From positions 213,589-276,234 of the forward strand of contig DHWF01000031.1 in the NCBI GenBank assembly GCA_002413045.1: a stretch of DNA of 62,646 nucleotides, given 5' to 3'. Shown piece after piece: positions 59,228 through 62,646 of the stretch. Made by a program: the position numbers and the translations under genes. The DNA comes from Chloroflexi bacterium UBA5189. Its GTDB lineage: Bacteria > Chloroflexota > Limnocylindria > Limnocylindrales > CSP1-4. The notes below the pieces were generated by a model. It saw only the letters and a program-made list of their open reading frames with translations. It searched no databases and was not told the DNA's origin. The stretch's first letter is position 1. Each line of letters starts with the position of its first letter.

Positions 59228-60687
59228 CCGCGGACGAGCTGCTCGCCCGCGCCGACGAGCGCCTCGCGCGCGTCCGCCGATGTCGCCTCCGTGTACACGC
59301 GCACGAGCGGTTCCGTGCCCGAGGTTCGAATGAGCAGCCACGACCCGTCGTCGACGAAGAACTTGAAACCGTCCTTGGTGTCGAGCGCCTGTGTCCGCGT
59401 GACCGGCTGGCCCGCAAGCGCGGTCGGTGGCGTTCCGACCAGTCCCTCCAGCAGGCGCCGCTTCGTCTCGGGGTACGCCGCCCGCTCGACATGGACGTCG
59501 ATCCGGCGATAGAACGACGGGCCGGCGAGCTCGTGGAACTGCGAGACGATCTTCGAGACGGGCCAGACGCCGCGGGCCATCTCGCGCAGGAACAGATCGA
59601 GCAGGAGCAGGTCGGCGTAGATGCCGTCGCGCTCGGGCAGGTGCATCCCGAACCCGAAGCCGCCCGATTCCTCGGCGCCCATCATCGCGCCGGTCTCGAT
59701 CATCATCGGCCCGATGAACTTGTAGCCGACCGGGCTTTCGTGCACCTCGATCCCGTAGTGCTTCCCGAGCCGCGCCGCCATCGAGGTGTTGTTGACCGAA
59801 ACGACGACCGGCTGCCGCAGGCCTCGATGCTCGGCCAGGTAGTACATGAGCAGCCCGGTGACCTCGAGCTGGTGAATGAACGTGCCCTGTTCGTCCGCCG
59901 CGCCGGCACGATCCGCGTCGCCGTCGAGCAACAGGCCGACCTCGCTGCCGTCCTGGACGATCTTCCGCAGCGCCTCGTCGATGTTCGGGCGGATCGGCTC
60001 CGGGTTGACGCCACCGAAGTACGGGTTGCGCTCCCGGTGGATCTCGTTGACCCGGATGCGGCCACCGCCGAGGAGCCGGCTGAGCCAGCCCGCGCCGGCG
60101 CCCCACATCGGCTCGACCAGGACGTCGATGTCGGCCGCCTTGAGGGCGTCGAGGTCGACGGTGCGTCGAACGTATCGCTCGTAGCCCTCGAACGGGTCGT
60201 AGCGCTCGACGAGCCCGGCCGCCTCGGCATCGGCGAACGGCCGCCGCTCGACCGGCGCGCCCTCGGCGATCGCGGCTTCGATCACCTTCAGCATGTCCGG
60301 CCCGCCCGCCGATCCGGTCGGCGCCTTGACCTTGAAGCCGTTGTCGGTCCACGGGTTGTGGCTGGCGGTGATGACGACGCCCGCCGCCGCGCCGCGCTCG
60401 ACCACTTCGTACGAGCTCATCTGGGTCGGGACGGCGTGGGCCGCGAACGCGACCGGGATGTCGTGGGCGAGGATCACCTCGGCCGCCGCCGTCGCGAAGT
60501 GCTCCGACGCAAATCGCCGGTCGTAGGCGAGGACGACGCCCTTGGCCTGCTCGCCGCGCCCAACCACGTACCGCGCGACGCCGTCGGCGCAGCGCCGGAC
60601 GTTCTCGAAGGTGAAGTCTTCCGCGATCCGGGCGCGCCAGCCGTCCGTGCCGAACACGATCGGGGACTTCGGCGCGGTCTCGGTCAC
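59224..60687 (-). CDS. Phosphomannomutase/phosphoglucomutase
   Basis: Converts mannose-6-phosphate to mannose-1-phosphate (or the glucose equivalents). The 487 residues have FGTDGWRARI at the N-terminus, the phosphoserine loop VVITASHNPWTDNGFKVK, the Mg site LLDGDADR, the sugar loop GAEESGGFGF, and the phosphate site RTSGTEPLVRVYTEA. Full length. GTG start overlaps the manC stop (GTGA). Confidence 0.94.
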   Translation of the reverse strand: MTETAPKSPIVFGTDGWRARIAEDFTFENVRRCADGVARYVVGRGEQAKGVVLAYDRRFASEHFATAAAEVILAHDIPVAFAAHAVPTQMSSYEVVERGAAAGVVITASHNPWTDNGFKVKAPTGSAGGPDMLKVIEAAIAEGAPVERRPFADAEAAGLVERYDPFEGYERYVRRTVDLDALKAADIDVLVEPMWGAGAGWLSRLLGGGRIRVNEIHRERNPYFGGVNPEPIRPNIDEALRKIVQDGSEVGLLLDGDADRAGAADEQGTFIHQLEVTGLLMYYLAEHRGLRQPVVVSVNNTSMAARLGKHYGIEVHESPVGYKFIGPMMIETGAMMGAEESGGFGFGMHLPERDGIYADLLLLDLFLREMARGVWPVSKIVSQFHELAGPSFYRRIDVHVERAAYPETKRRLLEGLVGTPPTALAGQPVTRTQALDTKDGFKFFVDDGSWLLIRTSGTEPLVRVYTEATSADAREALVGAGEQLVRG

Positions 60688-61760
60688 TGGCGTTCCTCCC
60701 AATCGGCGACGCGGCTGACGAGGGCGTGGATGGGCTCCGGGGCCGTCGCCGCACCGGTGAGCAGGGCCACCGGGGTCTGGGCGAGGATATCGCGCGGTCC
60801 TTCGCTCACGGCGAGCCGCCCGCCGATTCGCTCGATCACGAGGTCCGCCTCGTCGGCGTGCACGGCCTCGTTCGGGGAGATCACCCGGCCCGCTCCCGTG
60901 CCGCCGATCGCGGCGACCAGCTGCGTCCACGACCCGAGGTCGCTCCAGCCGACGGCCATCGACCCCATGACCACGCGGCGGTCGTTCGCGGCGCCCTCCA
61001 TGACCGCGTGGTCGATGGAGATCGGCTTCAGTCGGTCGTAGGAGGCTTCCAGACCGGAATCGCTGCCGGCGACGGCGCCGATCATGGTGATCAGCCCCGT
61101 GTACCGATCGATCGCGTCACGGATCGCCTGGCGCTGCCACAGGAAGATGCCCGCGTTCCAGGCGACCCCGAGCTGGGAGAAGAGCTGCCCGGCTCGCTCG
61201 CGATCCGGCTTCTCCTCGAATCCCGACAGCGGGTACATCTGGACGCCATCGATGACGGCACCATCGTCGTACTTCGGGATCAGATAGCCGTACTCGGTCG
61301 CCGGACGTTCCGTCTTGACGCCCAACGTGACGAGCGGAGTCTCCACGCCGAATGCGCCGTCCCGCGCGACTCGCGCGACCGCCTTCAGGACGTTGCGGTA
61401 CACACCTTCCCGCTCGGGGTCGATCCAGGCATCGGCCGGCAGGACGAGCATCACCTCATTCGGGTCCCGCTCGAAGCGCAGCGTCGCCAGCGCGATCGCC
61501 GCCGCGGTGTTGCGGCCGAGCGGCTCGGCGATCACGCGAACGCCCGGGAGCTGCTCGCGAACCATCGGGCCGTAGCGCCGCTCGGTCACCACCGCGACGT
61601 CGTCCGGGCGCAGGCCCAGCTCGGCGCCGACGATCCGATCGAACGTGCGTTGAAGCAGTGATCGATCGTCGAGCAGGGGCAGGAACGGCTTGGGCGTCTC
61701 GGGCCGGCTGAGCGGCCAAAGTCGCGTCCCTCCGCCGCCCGCCATGATCACCGCGTACAT
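60684..61760 (-). CDS. manC: Mannose-1-phosphate guanylyltransferase
   Basis: Makes GDP-mannose from GTP and mannose-1-phosphate. The 358 residues have the nucleotidyltransferase signature MAGGGGTRLWPLSRPETPKPF at the N-terminus, VLPADAWID and FEEKPDRERA. It lacks the C-terminal cupin that many ManC have; that cupin is the third gene of the operon. The start is ATG 61760 rather than GTG 61763, because TAGGAT is exactly six bases before it. The order manC, mutase, cupin gives a GDP-mannose supply unit for envelope glycans. Confidence 0.94.
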   Translation of the reverse strand: MYAVIMAGGGGTRLWPLSRPETPKPFLPLLDDRSLLQRTFDRIVGAELGLRPDDVAVVTERRYGPMVREQLPGVRVIAEPLGRNTAAAIALATLRFERDPNEVMLVLPADAWIDPEREGVYRNVLKAVARVARDGAFGVETPLVTLGVKTERPATEYGYLIPKYDDGAVIDGVQMYPLSGFEEKPDRERAGQLFSQLGVAWNAGIFLWQRQAIRDAIDRYTGLITMIGAVAGSDSGLEASYDRLKPISIDHAVMEGAANDRRVVMGSMAVGWSDLGSWTQLVAAIGGTGAGRVISPNEAVHADEADLVIERIGGRLAVSEGPRDILAQTPVALLTGAATAPEPIHALVSRVADWEERQ

Positions 61761-61766
61761 CACGCC

Positions 61767-61772
61767 ATCCTA
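61767..61772 (-). promoter_or_regulatory. Leaderless-type -10 element of manC
   Basis: TAGGAT on the minus strand, six bases before ATG 61760; it decides between two adjacent start codons. Confidence 0.55.
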
Positions 61773-61812
61773 TCGGCGCGAGCGCCGGATCACCCGCCGG
61801 AAGGTCGGTCCC

Positions 61813-62646
61813 TTACGCGGCGGGGACGGCCTCGGGCATGCGGATGCCGGCGTCGGACGCGAGGGCCTCGGCCTTGTCGGTGTGCTCCCACGGGAGGTCC
61901 ACGTCGAGGCGCCCGAAGTGGCCGTACGCGGCGGTCTGCCTGTAGATCGGCCGGCGCAGGTCGAGGTCGCGGATGATCGAGGCGGGCCGCAGGTCGAAGT
62001 GCTCCTTGATCAGCCCGAGGATCCGCTCGTCGGCGATCTTGCCGGTGCCGAACGTCTCGATTGACATCGACAGCGGCCGCGCGATCCCGATCGCGTAGGC
62101 GATCTCCAGCTCGAACCGGTCGGCGAGCCCCGCCGCCACGACGTTCTTGGCAACCCATCGAGCCGCGTACGCGCCAGACCGGTCGACCTTCGTGGGATCC
62201 TTGCCGGAGAACGCGCCGCCACCGTGGCGGGCCATGCCGCCGTACGAGTCGACGATGATCTTGCGGCCCGTCACGCCGGCGTCGCCCATCGGGCCGCCGA
62301 CGACGAACCGACCGGTCGGGTTCACGTGCATGATCGGGGCATTCGTGCGGAGCTCGGTCGGGATCGCCTGCATGATGACGGCCTCCTTGAGGTCGTCCTC
62401 GAGCCGATCCATGTCGACGTCGGGGTCGTGCTGCGCCGACACGACCACCGTTCGAACGCGGACGGGCACGCCGCGGGCGTACTCGACCGTGACCTGCGTC
62501 TTGCCGTCCGGCCGGAGGTACGGCAGCTTGCCGGACTTCCGCACCTCGGCGAGCTTGCGCGCCATCCGATGCGCGAGCGCGATGGGCATGGGCATGAGCT
62601 CGGGGGTCTCACGGCAGGCGTACCCGAACATCATTCCCTGGTCGCC
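61813..62646 (-). CDS. metK: S-adenosylmethionine synthetase, N-terminal part beyond window
   Basis: Makes S-adenosylmethionine from methionine and ATP. The 277 residues present contain GDQGMMFGYACRET at the right edge, the MetK hexapeptide-like ATP loop GGGAFSGKDPTKVDRSGAYAAR, and HVNPTGRFVVGGPMGDAGVTGRKIIVD. The C-terminus is complete. The first third of the protein lies outside the window. Confidence 0.97.
   Translation of the reverse strand, partial: GDQGMMFGYACRETPELMPMPIALAHRMARKLAEVRKSGKLPYLRPDGKTQVTVEYARGVPVRVRTVVVSAQHDPDVDMDRLEDDLKEAVIMQAIPTELRTNAPIMHVNPTGRFVVGGPMGDAGVTGRKIIVDSYGGMARHGGGAFSGKDPTKVDRSGAYAARWVAKNVVAAGLADRFELEIAYAIGIARPLSMSIETFGTGKIADERILGLIKEHFDLRPASIIRDLDLRRPIYRQTAAYGHFGRLDVDLPWEHTDKAEALASDAGIRMPEAVPAA

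Noticed and set aside
1..62646. Insertion sequences, integrases, prophage genes or CRISPR arrays
   Set aside because: None seen in the reading frames or intergenic regions.

Overview
This is a 62.6 kb stretch of a single, very GC-rich bacterial chromosome. It is gene-dense and I see no rRNA, tRNA, CRISPR array, transposase or phage gene. The mix suggests a high-GC member of the Chloroflexota (Limnocylindria-like) or a deep actinobacterial relative: a complete bacterial type II fatty-acid operon, an FGLLP-motif membrane protein, GT87-type membrane glycosyltransferase, and many apparently leaderless genes. That assignment is inference from gene content and was not tested by a search.

Layout. 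1-9.5 kb (minus strand): acetyl-CoA synthetase (cut by the left edge), an MscS channel, a class III aminotransferase, a DUF885 peptidase-like protein, a large methylase-like/nuclease-like protein, and a TPR protein with an acidic tail. 9.6-12.4 kb: a membrane protein translationally coupled to DNA polymerase X. 12.6-14.1 kb: a GAF-like/GGDEF diguanylate cyclase. 14.2-26.7 kb (minus strand): one long operon-like run that reads lysC, birA, an ECF sigma factor, its probable membrane partner, accD, accA, a biotin-less BCCP-like protein, accC, fabZ, a phosphoesterase, fabF, accB, fabH, fabG. Malonyl-CoA synthesis, the elongation cycle and the ligase that biotinylates AccB are thus together.

27-32 kb: dienelactone hydrolase, a winged-helix protein with a coupled small membrane protein, and two surface or membrane proteins. 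32.2-35.4 kb: hom-thrC-thrB, which continues the aspartate pathway begun by lysC. 35.6-42.5 kb: trpS with a coupled AI-2E-type permease, then GT87 and two tandem phytoene-desaturase-like oxidoreductases. 42.6-48.5 kb: a VapBC toxin-antitoxin pair, a GcvT-like protein, membrane proteins, RidA, DinB and two small lipoproteins. 48.5-51.6 kb: an aminotransferase facing an arginase-family enzyme and an alpha/beta hydrolase across a region with two matched operator-like dyads.

51.6-54.7 kb: btuFCD-type cobalamin importer behind a cobalamin riboswitch. 54.9-58.8 kb: secreted proteins, including a matrixin-like protein with an altered zinc site and a VHL-beta-like protein, plus SWIM and DinB proteins. 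58.8-62.6 kb: cupin, phosphomannomutase and mannose-1-phosphate guanylyltransferase (GDP-mannose supply), then metK cut by the right edge.

Two genome-wide signals stand out. Many genes have a TANNNT hexamer exactly six bases before the start codon, as expected for leaderless mRNAs. An undescribed dyad-like motif recurs in three intergenic regions, next to the methylase-like gene, polX, and lysC/dienelactone hydrolase.
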